DNA from: Planctomycetota bacterium
GTDB lineage: Bacteria; Planctomycetota; Planctomycetia; Gemmatales; Gemmataceae
Length of the DNA stretch: 64,000 bases
Direction: 5' to 3'
Assembly: GCA_016191165.1 (NCBI GenBank)
Contig: JACPPF010000114.1
Coordinates: forward strand, 1-64,000
The stretch's first letter is position 1, and every line of letters starts with the position of its first letter. The notes under the pieces are model-generated. The model was given only the letters and a program-made list of their open reading frames with translations, did not search any database and was not told the origin of the DNA. Of this stretch, positions 27,062 to 36,733 are shown piece by piece. The translations under genes were made by a program, and so were the position numbers.

Positions 27062-27889
27062 GTGACCGTTCGACTCAGCCTCCCCGAATTGCAAGCCAAG
27101 GCCAGGGTAATCCGCCGGCACATCATCACCAGCACGACGATTGCCGCCTCCGGGCATCCGACCAGTTCGCTGTCGGCGACGGACGTGGCGACCGCGCTTT
27201 ATTTTGGTGGCGTGCTGCGTTACGACCCCAAAAATCCGGGCTGGTCAGGGCGAGACAAATTCATCTTGAGCAAGGGTCATGCCGCGCCGCTGCTCTATGC
27301 TGTGCTGGCAGAGGCGGGTTATTTTTCGATTGACATGCTGCCAACGTTGCGCAAGATCGGCAGTCCGCTTGAGGGACACCCCAACATGCGCCGGTTGCCT
27401 GGCGTCGAAGCGTCCACCGGCTCGCTTGGGCAGGGGCTTTCGATCGGCGTCGGCGCTGCCCTGGCGGCCAAGCTCGACAAAACCGAAAGCCGCGCCTACG
27501 TTATGACCGGTGACGGGGAGGTCGCGGAAGGTCAGGTCTGGGAAGCCGTCATGTCCGCCGCCAAGTATCGCCTCGACAACCTCGTCGTCGTCGTCGATCA
27601 AAATGGTTATCAGCAGACGGGCGCCACATTGGAAGTCCTCGACCTGCGACCCCTCGCGCCCAAGTTTGAGGCCTTCGGCTGGTTCGCCCAGGAAATCAAC
27701 GGGCACGACCTCAATGAGATATTGCAAGCGTTCGACAAGGCCCAACACATCAAGGGCAAACCCAGCGCCATCGTGGCTCGCACCATCAAGGGCTATCCGA
27801 TCCATACCCTGCTTATGAGCGATCCCAATCACCACGGTAAGCCGCTAACCAAGGATGAGGAACAGCAGGCGCTGGCGATGATCGGGTAG
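27062..27889 (+). CDS. Transketolase, N-terminal (TPP-binding) subunit
   Basis: This 275-residue protein is the N-terminal half of a split transketolase. It shows the family features SGHPTSSLSATDVATALYF-like N-terminus, FILSKGHAAPLLYAVLAEAG, STGSLGQGLSIGVGAALAAK and the thiamine diphosphate/Mg motif GDGEVAEGQVWEA followed by VVVDQNGYQQTG. I chose GTG at 27062, which has GAGGAG 9 bases upstream; no ATG fits the homology start. Split enzymes need the C-terminal half, normally encoded next door, but the next gene is unrelated, so the partner is elsewhere or missing. The reaction would be transfer of a two-carbon ketol unit in the pentose phosphate pathway. Confidence 0.88.
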   Translation: MTVRLSLPELQAKARVIRRHIITSTTIAASGHPTSSLSATDVATALYFGGVLRYDPKNPGWSGRDKFILSKGHAAPLLYAVLAEAGYFSIDMLPTLRKIGSPLEGHPNMRRLPGVEASTGSLGQGLSIGVGAALAAKLDKTESRAYVMTGDGEVAEGQVWEAVMSAAKYRLDNLVVVVDQNGYQQTGATLEVLDLRPLAPKFEAFGWFAQEINGHDLNEILQAFDKAQHIKGKPSAIVARTIKGYPIHTLLMSDPNHHGKPLTKDEEQQALAMIG

Positions 27890-27968
27890 TCCCAGCCAGC
27901 GTTTCCAGATTGACGGTTTTCGCCGGGGGGCAGGCTGAAAAGTCCTGCCGACGGCATCGAGCATCATC

Positions 27969-29171
27969 ATGAACGTGCGCCTCCTCTGTCCCGATGGGCA
28001 TCCCGTGGTTTTTCCTGTTGCCAGGCTTGGCGACACGGCCATCTGTCCACACTGCTACGTTGGGTTCATCGCCGAGTTGGCTGTTGATCCGTGTCAGCAC
28101 GCGCGCAGCGGGGCAGGCAAGTCACGCCGTGCCCGTGATGAGGACGATGACGACGAAGACGAAGAAGAAGATCAGCCGCGCAAGAAAGCCAAGCCCCCTA
28201 CGCAGAAAGACGACGAAAAGCCTCGCAAGAAATCCGCGCCACGAAAAGACGATGACGACGACGAGGAAGAAGACGACGAAAAACCTCGCAAGAAAGCGAA
28301 GCCTCGCCAGATCGATGACGACGATGATGACGACGACGACGACGATGAGGAAGAGGAGGAGACGCCCAAGAAAAAGGCCAGGGCAAAAAAGAGCAACTCC
28401 AAGGACGAAGACGAGGATGACGACGAGGGCGACGACAAACCCGAGCCGGAGCCGATCGAATGGACGCCACGCAAGCGCCAGTTGCTTGTCTGCTCCAATG
28501 GCCTGGTTTCACTCATTGTCGCCAACTATATTCTGATGGGCTTTGTGGTGTTCTGCTCGCTGGCCATTGACGCCTTTGAGATTCTGGATGACTGGAAGAG
28601 GCCCTTTCTCGGCCCGCTCATACTCGACTGGGTTTGCGTGCCGCTCTTTTGTTTTTCGGTGGTGGCCGTGATCGTGTCGGCCTGCTTTAACTTCAAGGCG
28701 CCAGCCAAGGTGGAAGGGAAAGGCGCGTTGATTGCAACGCTCGTCTTCGGCTTCCTGATATTTTTCCTTGGCTTTCTGGTCATCCTCAACTACTTTGAGG
28801 TATTGACCTCCGACGCGGTGCGGTCGGAACGGTTCCTGCAGTTGCTGGTTGGCTCCGCGCTCGTTTGCTTTGTCTTGTGTCTGGTCTCGATGATGGCCTT
28901 TTTGTCGAAGCTTTTCGCTTTCATGCGTCTCAACATGGAGGCGAGTCAACCGATCACCAACTGCGGGTTCTACTTCCTGTACCTCGGGTTGATGCTGGGC
29001 CTGGTTTACGCCAGTCCGCTTTTGAAAAGCAACATCGGGGACTGGGTCTGCTATATCGTCGCCCTGCTTGCGGACGTGATTTCCGGTTTCGCCGTCTACG
29101 TGCTGGTCCTGCAAATCATCCTCGTCAACAAGGTTCGCTTTACCATTGAGAAGTACATCAAGGAAGCATGA
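27969..29171 (+). CDS. Multi-pass membrane protein with zinc-ribbon-like start and acidic/basic linker
   Basis: This 400-residue protein begins with a short cysteine motif (CPDGH ... CPHC) that could bind zinc. Residues about 55-160 are a low-complexity linker of alternating Asp/Glu runs and Lys/Arg-Pro-Lys blocks (PRKKAKP occurs repeatedly). The C-terminal 230 residues carry about six or seven membrane segments, such as LIVANYILMGFVVFCSLAI, LIATLVFGFLIFFLGFLVI, FLYLGLMLGLVYASPLL and FAVYVLVLQIIL. I do not recognise a transporter family. The layout (ribbon, charged linker, membrane domain) recurs in planctomycetes. It follows the transketolase half by 79 bases on the same strand. Confidence 0.75.
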   Translation: MNVRLLCPDGHPVVFPVARLGDTAICPHCYVGFIAELAVDPCQHARSGAGKSRRARDEDDDDEDEEEDQPRKKAKPPTQKDDEKPRKKSAPRKDDDDDEEEDDEKPRKKAKPRQIDDDDDDDDDDDEEEEETPKKKARAKKSNSKDEDEDDDEGDDKPEPEPIEWTPRKRQLLVCSNGLVSLIVANYILMGFVVFCSLAIDAFEILDDWKRPFLGPLILDWVCVPLFCFSVVAVIVSACFNFKAPAKVEGKGALIATLVFGFLIFFLGFLVILNYFEVLTSDAVRSERFLQLLVGSALVCFVLCLVSMMAFLSKLFAFMRLNMEASQPITNCGFYFLYLGLMLGLVYASPLLKSNIGDWVCYIVALLADVISGFAVYVLVLQIILVNKVRFTIEKYIKEA

Positions 29172-29516
29172 GGCTCGCGCTGTCGACTCGTGCGTCAGAG
29201 CTTTCAACCCGACGTTTCTGGGCTGCAGGCCGGCAAGAAATTCCGATCTCGTTGGTGTCGCATCCCGCCCCTTTTTTCGCCAATATCAACCCTTGCAATC
29301 CGGTTCCAAAGACGCTACAATCGCTTTTGAGGTGGAAAAATCCAAGGTATTCGAGTTTTTCCCGGCATCGTCCGGAATGCATTTGACACGCCAGAGTTCA
29401 CCGGGGCCAAGTCTGTTGCGCCCGCTTCACTCGATGCCACGGTGCGGTTTGTTTGATCCGGTCGAAAACGACGAATCCAATCGAGGCGACTCTCGCGCCT
29501 GCTGTGGAATCCCACC
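29172..29516 (+). promoter_or_regulatory. Intergenic region with promoter for the TPR-redoxin gene
   Basis: This 345-base gap has no credible ORF. TTGCAA (29293-29298), a 17-base spacer and TACAAT (29316-29321) form a good promoter, giving a leader of about 190 bases before the ATG at 29517. No riboswitch pattern was recognised in the leader. Confidence 0.5.
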
Positions 29517-31727
29517 ATGATTTTTTTTCCTGTCGGTCCGTTGGTCATCCTCCTCAACCTTGCCGCCGTTCACGCTGACGAACCCGCCGTATTTCCCGGG
29601 CACTCGTATCACGGCGAGGCGTTCAACGAAGGTCCGCGGCAACGGGCCTACCTCATGGGCGGCACAGGCGGAGTTCGCTTTCCCATCACGACTCGGTCGA
29701 AGGAAGCGCGGAAGTTTTTCGAGCAAGGCGTCGGTCAACTTCACGGCTTCTGGTACTTCGAGGCGGAGCGATCGTTCCGTCAAGTTGCGCAACTCGACCC
29801 CGATTGCGCGATGGCCTACTGGGGCATGGCAATGGCGAATCACGAAAACCCCAAAAGGGCGACGGGCTTCATCAAAAAGGCGCGCGCGCTGCTGCGCAAC
29901 GCGCCGCGCCGCGAGCAGCTTTATGTTGAATGCTTGACTGATTATCACCTGGGCAGGGGAGATGTCCGCGCACGCCGACAGCAATACGTGGACACGCTCA
30001 AGAAAATCTCCACCGAATACCCGGACGACATCGAGGCCAGGGCGTTTTATGTCGTGCGGTGCTGGCAATTCAAGGTCGGGCTTCAAGGCGCGGCGCTGGA
30101 CAAGGTGCTCGACGAAATCTTCCGCGCCAACCCGCTGCATCCCGCGCATCATTTCCGCATCCATCTTTGGGACGGCGCCAACCCCAGCAAGGCGCTCGGG
30201 TCGGCGGCCCTTTGTGGCGAAGCGGCGCCGAGAATCGCGCACATGTGGCACATGCCGGGACACACCTACGACAAGCTCAAACGTTATGCCGAGGCCGCGT
30301 GGCAGCAAGAGGCGTCGTCGCGCGCCGATCATGCGCACATGATGCACGATCGCGTGTTGCCTGATCAGATTCACAACTACGCGCACAACCAGGAATGGCT
30401 CATTCGTTCGCTGAGCCACATCGGCCGAGTTCAGGACGCCGTCGCGCTGGCGAAGAACCTGATCGAACTGCCGCGCCATCCGAAATACAACACGGCGACG
30501 CGCGGCGGTCGGACCGCTTCGTATGGCCGAACTCGCCTCCTTGAGTTGCTGGAACGATACGAACTCTGGGACGAAACGCTCCGCCTTGCCGACACGATGT
30601 ACCTCGAAACGATCGATACGCCAGCGGAACAGGTCAGACGCCTGCGCTTGCTCGGCCTGGCGCAGGCGAGCAAGGGGGACCGCAAATCACTCTTGACCAC
30701 AATCGAACTGTTGCGAAAGCAATCGCCCAGTGCGAAGATTGCCGGACCCAAGGGCAAAAATCCACCGGGCAAAGGTGGCAAAGGCAAGGGCAAGGGGTTT
30801 GTCCCCAAACTCGGCGGCATCGCGCAGCGCGATAACGCCATTCGCGAACTGCAATTATTGGACAAGCTGCTGGACGGCGATACCGAGGTCGCGCTGGAAA
30901 TTCTCAAGGGGTTGCGTTCCGTCAACCCCGCCCGACAAGCCCGCTATTACCTCCAAGCCGGGGACAAGGCCAAGGCCGAGCAACTGGCCAGGCAGGCGGC
31001 CGACGCGGGCAAGAATCAGGTCGCTCCGCTGGCCTTGTATGTCGAAATGCTTCACGCCAATGACAAGGTCAAGGAATGTGCCGAGGCGTTCGAGCGCTTG
31101 CGGAAAATGTCAGGCAACATCGATTCGCTTGACACGCCCGCGTTCAAGCGGCTGGCGCCGGTCGCCAAGGAACGCAAGCTGCCGGCCGACTGGCGCATCA
31201 AGGCCAAGCTCCCCGCCGACTTCGGCAAACGGCCGCCGCTGGCGAGCATTGGCCCGCTCGTTTGGCAACCAACACCGGGCCCGGCCTGGAGTTTGCCCGA
31301 CGCCAACGGCAAGACGATTTCGTCCAGGGATTACGCGGGCAGGCCGACCCTGCTCATCTTCTACCTGGGCCACGGTTGCTCACACTGCATGGAGCAGGTC
31401 AGCAAGTTTTCGGCCGACGAAAAGAAATTCAAGGACGCTGGCATCTCCATCGTCGCGATTGGCACCGATACGCGGGAAACCCTTGCCACCGCTCTCAACG
31501 GCGCGGGGGCCAAGAAATTCGCCTTCCCGGTCGGCGCCGATCCCAGGTGCGACGTGTTCAAACAATATCGCGCTTACGACGATTTCGAGAATCAACCTCT
31601 GCATGGAACATTCTTACTCGACGCGCGCGGCCTGGTTCGCTGGCACGACATTGGCCACGAGCCCTTCCTCGATTCGGCATTCCTGTTGAACGAGGCAAAA
31701 CGCCTGCTGGCGCTGCCGCCGCGATAG
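29517..31727 (+). CDS. Exported TPR protein with C-terminal redoxin domain
   Basis: This 736-residue protein has a short signal-like start (LVILLNLAAVHADEP), then TPR-like helical repeats (ARKFFEQGVGQLHGFWYFEA; FRQVAQLDPDCAMAYWGMAM; about residues 50-400). A Gly/Lys-rich low-complexity linker (GKGGKGKGKG, near residue 425) and more TPR helices precede a C-terminal AhpC/TSA-type domain (about residues 580-730; TLLIFYLGHGCSHCMEQVSK). The redox pair C621 and C624 forms a CSHC motif. This looks like an extracytoplasmic peroxiredoxin or thiol-disulfide module on a protein-interaction scaffold. No strong ribosome binding site precedes the ATG at 29517. Substrate unknown. Confidence 0.82.
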   Translation: MIFFPVGPLVILLNLAAVHADEPAVFPGHSYHGEAFNEGPRQRAYLMGGTGGVRFPITTRSKEARKFFEQGVGQLHGFWYFEAERSFRQVAQLDPDCAMAYWGMAMANHENPKRATGFIKKARALLRNAPRREQLYVECLTDYHLGRGDVRARRQQYVDTLKKISTEYPDDIEARAFYVVRCWQFKVGLQGAALDKVLDEIFRANPLHPAHHFRIHLWDGANPSKALGSAALCGEAAPRIAHMWHMPGHTYDKLKRYAEAAWQQEASSRADHAHMMHDRVLPDQIHNYAHNQEWLIRSLSHIGRVQDAVALAKNLIELPRHPKYNTATRGGRTASYGRTRLLELLERYELWDETLRLADTMYLETIDTPAEQVRRLRLLGLAQASKGDRKSLLTTIELLRKQSPSAKIAGPKGKNPPGKGGKGKGKGFVPKLGGIAQRDNAIRELQLLDKLLDGDTEVALEILKGLRSVNPARQARYYLQAGDKAKAEQLARQAADAGKNQVAPLALYVEMLHANDKVKECAEAFERLRKMSGNIDSLDTPAFKRLAPVAKERKLPADWRIKAKLPADFGKRPPLASIGPLVWQPTPGPAWSLPDANGKTISSRDYAGRPTLLIFYLGHGCSHCMEQVSKFSADEKKFKDAGISIVAIGTDTRETLATALNGAGAKKFAFPVGADPRCDVFKQYRAYDDFENQPLHGTFLLDARGLVRWHDIGHEPFLDSAFLLNEAKRLLALPPR

Positions 31728-31802
31728 CGCCGTCGGGCGGCGCGCGTTCGCGCTGATCTTCTTTGCTCGATCCGTGTCGGAAAGGAACGGGAAATCGTCA
31801 CG

Positions 31803-33359
31803 ATGAAAACGACGTATCACCACGGTTTGATAATCGCCTTCCTGTCCCTCTGGGCGGCAACGAACGTGCAGGCACAAACGCCGCGTATCGATCCGAAAGG
31901 AATCGACGGGGCGTTGCTTCTTTGTGGGCGCGGCTACGTCTCAGACGCGGCACTCGCGCAGTTCATCGAGGCGGCGGGAGGCGACCAGGCGAAGATCGTC
32001 ATCTTGGCGCCGCCGGACGCGAAACGGGCGACGCCGTTCATCGAATCACTCAACGCGGCCGCGAAGAAGAAGGACGCTGGCCTGCCGCGATTTGTGCATG
32101 TCAAGGACGCGCACGATGCGTTGCGTAACGCCACCGGCGTTTGGTTTCTCGGGGATTCGGCGGAAACCTGGCGAAAGGAGTTGACGAAACACGCGCTTGC
32201 CAGGGAGTGTCGAGAACTCCTCAAGCGTGGCGGCGTAATCGCGGCATCCGGCGGCGGCGCGGAAATGTTCGCTTCCTTGGACGTGCTCGCGTTGTTGCCT
32301 GACAGCATGATCGAGACGCGGGCGCCAGCCCAAGGCAAGTCGCGCTTGCCGGAAGTGCTCAAGAAAATGCCGCGCTCGGTCGGCTATCAGATTGATCCCG
32401 GGGCCGCATTGATGGTCAAGGGCCGGCTTCTTCGCGCCATCGGCGAGCGGCGCGTGGCGGTCTATTTGCCGGAAAAGGGTTCATCGCGCGAGATCGTACT
32501 ACAAGGAAAACGAGTCGAGGATCTCACCGCGCTACGCAGGGCAGCGCGCGACCGTGCCGACGGCTTCCCTCCAAAAAAGGTCGAGACCCCGGTGGTCGAA
32601 AGGGGCACGCTGGTCATCGTGGGGGGCGGCGGCTCACCCAAGGGCCTGTCGAGAAAATTCGTCGAATATGCGGGTGGGACCGGCAAGGCGGTCATCGTGA
32701 TCTTCCCGACTGCCGCCGCGAACCCGCTCCCCAAGCGAGAATTCCTCGCCGCCGGCTTCAGAAAAGCGGGCGCCAAGAAGGCAACGGTTCTCTATGGCCA
32801 AACGCAGGCCGAAGTTGAGAGTAAACCGTTCCTCGACGCGCTCAAGGAAGCCACGGGCATCTGGTTTGACGGCGGCAGGCAATGGCGCTTCGTCGATTGC
32901 TACGAAAACACCAAAGCCTTGCCCTTGATGTTCGACGTGCTCAAACGCGGCGGCGTCATCGGCGGCACCTCGGCAGGCGCCACCATCCAGGGCGACTACC
33001 TGGCTCGCGGCGGCGTCTTCGATAACTTCGACATCGCTTACCCAGGCTACGAACGCGGTCTCGGCTTCCTCAAGGGCGTGGCCATCGATCAGCACTTCAC
33101 TCAGCGCAAACGCCAAAAGGACATGACGCGCCTCATGAAGACTTGCCCGCAATATCTTGGCATCGGCCTCGACGAGGCGACCGCCATCGTCGTCAAGGGG
33201 AGCATCGCGGACGTCATCGGCAAAGGCAAGGCCCATTTCTACGACTCGCGGCGCAAATTCGACAAAGGCGACCCCGATTACGAGGCGCTGCCCGCCGGCG
33301 GGCGATATGATTTGAAAACCCGACGAGTTCTATCGGCGCCAAATGACGGTGCACGCTGA
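31803..33359 (+). CDS. Secreted tandem S51 (cyanophycinase-like) peptidase
   Basis: This 518-residue protein has a signal peptide (LIIAFLSLWAATNVQAQ) and two copies of the S51 peptidase fold. The second copy (about residues 272-505) is complete: nucleophile S390 in GGTSAGATIQG, His in DQHFTQRKRQKDM and Glu in GIGLDEATAIVVKG. The first copy (about residues 33-255) is degenerate: it keeps S149 in AASGGGAEM, lacks a DQHF segment, and has IDPGAALMVKG where the active Glu should be. Cyanophycinases hydrolyse the Asp-Arg storage polymer, but related secreted enzymes may cut other beta-aspartyl peptides. It sits 3 bases before aroA. Confidence 0.85.
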   Translation: MKTTYHHGLIIAFLSLWAATNVQAQTPRIDPKGIDGALLLCGRGYVSDAALAQFIEAAGGDQAKIVILAPPDAKRATPFIESLNAAAKKKDAGLPRFVHVKDAHDALRNATGVWFLGDSAETWRKELTKHALARECRELLKRGGVIAASGGGAEMFASLDVLALLPDSMIETRAPAQGKSRLPEVLKKMPRSVGYQIDPGAALMVKGRLLRAIGERRVAVYLPEKGSSREIVLQGKRVEDLTALRRAARDRADGFPPKKVETPVVERGTLVIVGGGGSPKGLSRKFVEYAGGTGKAVIVIFPTAAANPLPKREFLAAGFRKAGAKKATVLYGQTQAEVESKPFLDALKEATGIWFDGGRQWRFVDCYENTKALPLMFDVLKRGGVIGGTSAGATIQGDYLARGGVFDNFDIAYPGYERGLGFLKGVAIDQHFTQRKRQKDMTRLMKTCPQYLGIGLDEATAIVVKGSIADVIGKGKAHFYDSRRKFDKGDPDYEALPAGGRYDLKTRRVLSAPNDGAR

Positions 33360-33362
33360 CCA

Positions 33363-34661
33363 ATGCCATATCCCCCGCAACTTCAGGTACAACCACTTGC
33401 AAGGCCGCCGCACGCGGCCGTGCGCGTACCGGGTTCGAAAAGCATCACGAATCGCGCTCTCGTCCTGGCGGCGTTGACGGCCAGCGCTTCCCAGGACACG
33501 TTGCTTCAAGGCTCGCTCCAGAGCGAAGACACCGAAGTGATGGTCGAATGCCTGACTCGGCTGGGGTTTCTCGTCCAGACTGATTGGTCCACATCGAGCA
33601 TTCGCATTCGTCGCCCCGATGGTTCCACGATCGTGCCGAACAGTGCCGGCGACCTCTTCATTGCCAACTCCGGCACCAGCATGCGTTTTTTGACCGCGTT
33701 GACGGCACTGGGACACGGACGTTTCCGACTCGACGGCGTGCCGCGCATGCGCAAACGGCCCATTGACGATTTGGTTGACGCGTTGAACCAACTCGGCGTT
33801 CGCGCGGTCAGCGAGCAAGGCAACGGCTGTCCACCCGTGTTGATTGAAACCAACGGGCTCGCTGGCGGCATGGTCCGCATCAAGGGCGGCACGAGCAGCC
33901 AGTTCCTGAGCGGTCTGTTGATGGCCGCGCCGTTTGCCAGGGGCGACGTGCTGATCGAGATCGATGGCCCGCTCGTGTCGGTTCCGTATGTCGCCATGAC
34001 CGTGCGAATGATGCGCCATTTCGGCCTGGTGATCGAAGCCGAAGGTTCGCGCCGATTCCGCGTGCCGGCCCCGCAGGCGCCGAGGGCGATTGAGCCTTAC
34101 GCTATAGAGCCGGACGCCTCCGCCGCCAGCTATTTTTTCGGCGCCGCCGCGATTGCCGGCGGGGAAGTGACCGTCGCGGATCTGCCGTCGGACAGTTTGC
34201 AGGGCGACGTTCGCTTCGTGGACGTGCTGGAACAAATGGGCTGCCACGTGGAGCGAACGGACCAGGGAATTACCATTCGCGGCGGCGTGCTGCGCGGCAT
34301 CGACGTGGACATGAACGACATCAGCGATACCGTGATGACGCTGGCCGCGGTCGCGTGTTTTGCCGAGGGGCCGACGACGATCCGTAATGTTGCGCACATT
34401 CGCCACAAGGAGACGGATCGCCTGGCCGCCCTGACAACCGAACTTCGCCGTCTGGGAGCCGGCGTGGTAGAATGCGCTGATGGCCTGACCATCACGCCGG
34501 CGCTCCTGCGCGGCGCCGTCGTGCAAACTTACCATGACCATCGCATGGCCATGAGCCTGGCCTTGATCGGGTTGAAGGTTTCCGGCGTCGTGATCGACAA
34601 CCCCGCGTGTGTCGCCAAGACCTATCCGCGTTTCTTTGATGATCTGGAGCGGTTGCGATGA
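33363..34661 (+). CDS. aroA: 3-phosphoshikimate 1-carboxyvinyltransferase (EPSP synthase)
   Basis: This 432-residue enzyme joins phosphoenolpyruvate to shikimate 3-phosphate in aromatic amino acid synthesis. Landmarks are VPGSKSITNRALVLAAL (residues 22-38), NSGTSMRFLTALTALG, RMRKRPIDDLVDAL, RIKGGTSSQFLSGLLMAAPF, RHKETDRLAAL and the C-terminal YHDHRMAMSLAL. It begins 3 bases after the S51 peptidase stop and overlaps the next gene by 4 bases (ATGA), so the three are probably one operon. Length and motifs are normal. Confidence 0.95.
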   Translation: MPYPPQLQVQPLARPPHAAVRVPGSKSITNRALVLAALTASASQDTLLQGSLQSEDTEVMVECLTRLGFLVQTDWSTSSIRIRRPDGSTIVPNSAGDLFIANSGTSMRFLTALTALGHGRFRLDGVPRMRKRPIDDLVDALNQLGVRAVSEQGNGCPPVLIETNGLAGGMVRIKGGTSSQFLSGLLMAAPFARGDVLIEIDGPLVSVPYVAMTVRMMRHFGLVIEAEGSRRFRVPAPQAPRAIEPYAIEPDASAASYFFGAAAIAGGEVTVADLPSDSLQGDVRFVDVLEQMGCHVERTDQGITIRGGVLRGIDVDMNDISDTVMTLAAVACFAEGPTTIRNVAHIRHKETDRLAALTTELRRLGAGVVECADGLTITPALLRGAVVQTYHDHRMAMSLALIGLKVSGVVIDNPACVAKTYPRFFDDLERLR

Positions 34662-36580
34662 GACGCTTGTGCCGAATTGATGGCTTTCTTCGCACCATGC
34701 GAAGTCGAGGGCCCGAAACGCCGTCACGCGCGTTTCGGATTGGTGTTTTGGTTTTGCTTTTTTGGGTGTTTGTCGCATCTCGCACCCTGGCGGCGCTCGA
34801 TCCCGAAACGAAAAAACCCTACCGGATTCAGGTCGTCCTGCGCGTTGCCCCCAATCGGGTGTTCACGCCGTTGTTTCACGACCAGCTTCAGCGCGAAGTG
34901 GGCAATCGATTGCGCCTCGCGTTTGGCGCATTGGCAAAGATCGAGGTGGCGCGCGAACACCCTCTATTTAGCGCGATTGACACCAAAGGGCTGGATCATG
35001 CGGTCGAGACCTGGGACGCCGTGTCCGGGCGGGCGACGCATTTCGTGCTCGTCGACTATGTCGCCGGCACCTACCAAATCCGCACCCGCTCTTACGACGG
35101 CATGACCGGGCTGCCGGGACCTGCCACGCTACCGCTGCGCAGTCCGGACCGTACCGGTGTGGCGGGGGCCATTGCCCAACGGATTGAGTCCTCGTTTAGC
35201 CCGGTCGGGACGGTCACCGAGGTGGACAAGATGGTCACCCTCAAACTGAAAGGCGCCGACCTCGGCGTGCCGCTGGATCGCTGGGTCAAGCCAGGCCATG
35301 TCTTCGCGGTTAGCCGGATCACCCAGGCGAACGGCAAACAGCGCGCTACCCGAGTTGACTGGGCGCTTCTGGAGGTACGGTCGGTGGCCGACGCCGGCGT
35401 GTTGCATTGCAAGTATTGGCAACGCTATCAGGAGGACGCGCTCACCGAAACCGCTGGCACGCTCGGCTACCGGGCGCTGCTTTTGCCGACGTCGCCGGGC
35501 CGGGTCAAGGTCCAGCTGCTGGACGAAACCACGCTGCAACCCCTCGACGGCGTGCGCTTGCGCGTGCGCATCCCAGGCGGGGGGAAACCGGTTGAGCTGC
35601 TGACCAATCGCGACGGCCTGGCCATCACGCGCGAGCACTTTCCCCATTTTGCCCTGGTGCGGGTTCTCTCGGGCGACGCCGTGCGAGCGCAGTTTCCCGT
35701 CGAGCGCATCGCTGGGCGAACCGTTGTCGCCCGGGTGAAACTCAAGGAAGATCGCGAATCGCTGGCGGCGCTCGAGGTTCGCCACAGCGCCTGGTTGCGG
35801 CGCGCCTACGAGAATGTTCGCATCTCCTTTGAACGCACGGCCGAGTTGTCCGCGCTTCTGAATCAGTCCCTCCAGGCCGCCCTGGATGCGGCGAAGAAGC
35901 GTTTGCCGCTTCTGGAAGAGGAAATCACCTACCTCACCCGCGAGGCGGATCAATTGACCCGGCATTTTCGCGACAAGAAACGGACCCTCGATCTTCGTGA
36001 AGGCGAACAGCAGATCGCGGAGTTGCGCGCCCAGGCCAAGGCTCTTGGTGAATTCATTGGGCGAGTGGACCTGGCCCTCAAGGATGCCGGGCCGGAAAAG
36101 TCCGTCGGACTGGTCCAACTTTCGGAACGAGCCAGGCTGTTGCAGGCCGAGGCCGATTTCGCGGGCGCGATCCGGGTCTTCGAACAGCTCCGCCAAATCC
36201 GGCCTGAGCAGAAGGAAATTCAGGATCGGCTTGATCGCCTCAAGAAAGCCTGGCAGACTCACGGCAAGGAACATGAGGCGGCGCGGCAATTCTTCTATGA
36301 CGTTTGGCCCAGCCTCGATGTCCCCGGACTGCGCGCCAAGTTGGAAGACGCACGGAAACACCTGGCGACCTGCAAGGCGGCCGGCGATCGGTTGACACCG
36401 ATCAAGCTACTGGGCGTCAACGCCCGGCATACCGTCAATCTGAAGAAGCAACTCGACCAGCTGAAACGGACTGACAACGAAGACAATCGCAACAAAGCCA
36501 AGGCGATCCTGCAAATCAGCGCGGGGCTGTTACGTTTACATCAGGATGCCGCCGCTTGGATCGGCGCAACCAAGAAATGA
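34658..36580 (+). CDS. Secreted or anchored coiled-coil protein, unknown function
   Basis: This 640-residue protein has a membrane or signal segment near residues 28-46 (IGVLVLLFWVFVASRTLAAL). The first half contains beta-rich segments (VDYVAGTYQIRTRSYDG, VKPGHVFAVSRITQANG), and residues 290-350 resemble a carboxypeptidase-regulatory-like or PEGA fold (LLDETTLQPLDGVRLRVRIP). From about residue 370 it is helical with long coiled-coil stretches (KKRLPLLEEEITYLTREADQ) and a TPR-like segment. It starts inside the aroA stop. No enzyme motif is seen. A surface or envelope structural role is plausible but unproven. Confidence 0.7.
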   Translation: MRRLCRIDGFLRTMRSRGPETPSRAFRIGVLVLLFWVFVASRTLAALDPETKKPYRIQVVLRVAPNRVFTPLFHDQLQREVGNRLRLAFGALAKIEVAREHPLFSAIDTKGLDHAVETWDAVSGRATHFVLVDYVAGTYQIRTRSYDGMTGLPGPATLPLRSPDRTGVAGAIAQRIESSFSPVGTVTEVDKMVTLKLKGADLGVPLDRWVKPGHVFAVSRITQANGKQRATRVDWALLEVRSVADAGVLHCKYWQRYQEDALTETAGTLGYRALLLPTSPGRVKVQLLDETTLQPLDGVRLRVRIPGGGKPVELLTNRDGLAITREHFPHFALVRVLSGDAVRAQFPVERIAGRTVVARVKLKEDRESLAALEVRHSAWLRRAYENVRISFERTAELSALLNQSLQAALDAAKKRLPLLEEEITYLTREADQLTRHFRDKKRTLDLREGEQQIAELRAQAKALGEFIGRVDLALKDAGPEKSVGLVQLSERARLLQAEADFAGAIRVFEQLRQIRPEQKEIQDRLDRLKKAWQTHGKEHEAARQFFYDVWPSLDVPGLRAKLEDARKHLATCKAAGDRLTPIKLLGVNARHTVNLKKQLDQLKRTDNEDNRNKAKAILQISAGLLRLHQDAAAWIGATKK

Positions 36581-36604
36581 TCGCACCGTCTGTCTGGGCC
36601 GGCC

Positions 36605-36662
36605 CGAGCGGGTGAGCAACCGGTTGAGAACGCCGTTTTCAACGAATCGCTCACGCGGCTCA
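36605..36662. other. Nested imperfect hairpin after the coiled-coil gene
   Basis: An outer pair GAGCGGGTGAGC / GCTCACGCGGCTC and an inner pair GTTGAGAACG / CGTTTTCAAC fold together just after the stop at 36580. No T tract follows, so a role in termination or RNA stability is only possible. Confidence 0.45.
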
Positions 36663-36733
36663 GCTCGCCCAGGGCCAAATCTTCGCAGGACCGATCTTTT
36701 TTGTCAAAATTCGACAAACCGTTCGTTTTTTTG

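Noticed and set aside
28140-28440. Asp/Lys-rich stretch as a repeat array or CRISPR-like element
   Set aside because: It is coding low complexity in one frame, without regular repeat units or spacers.
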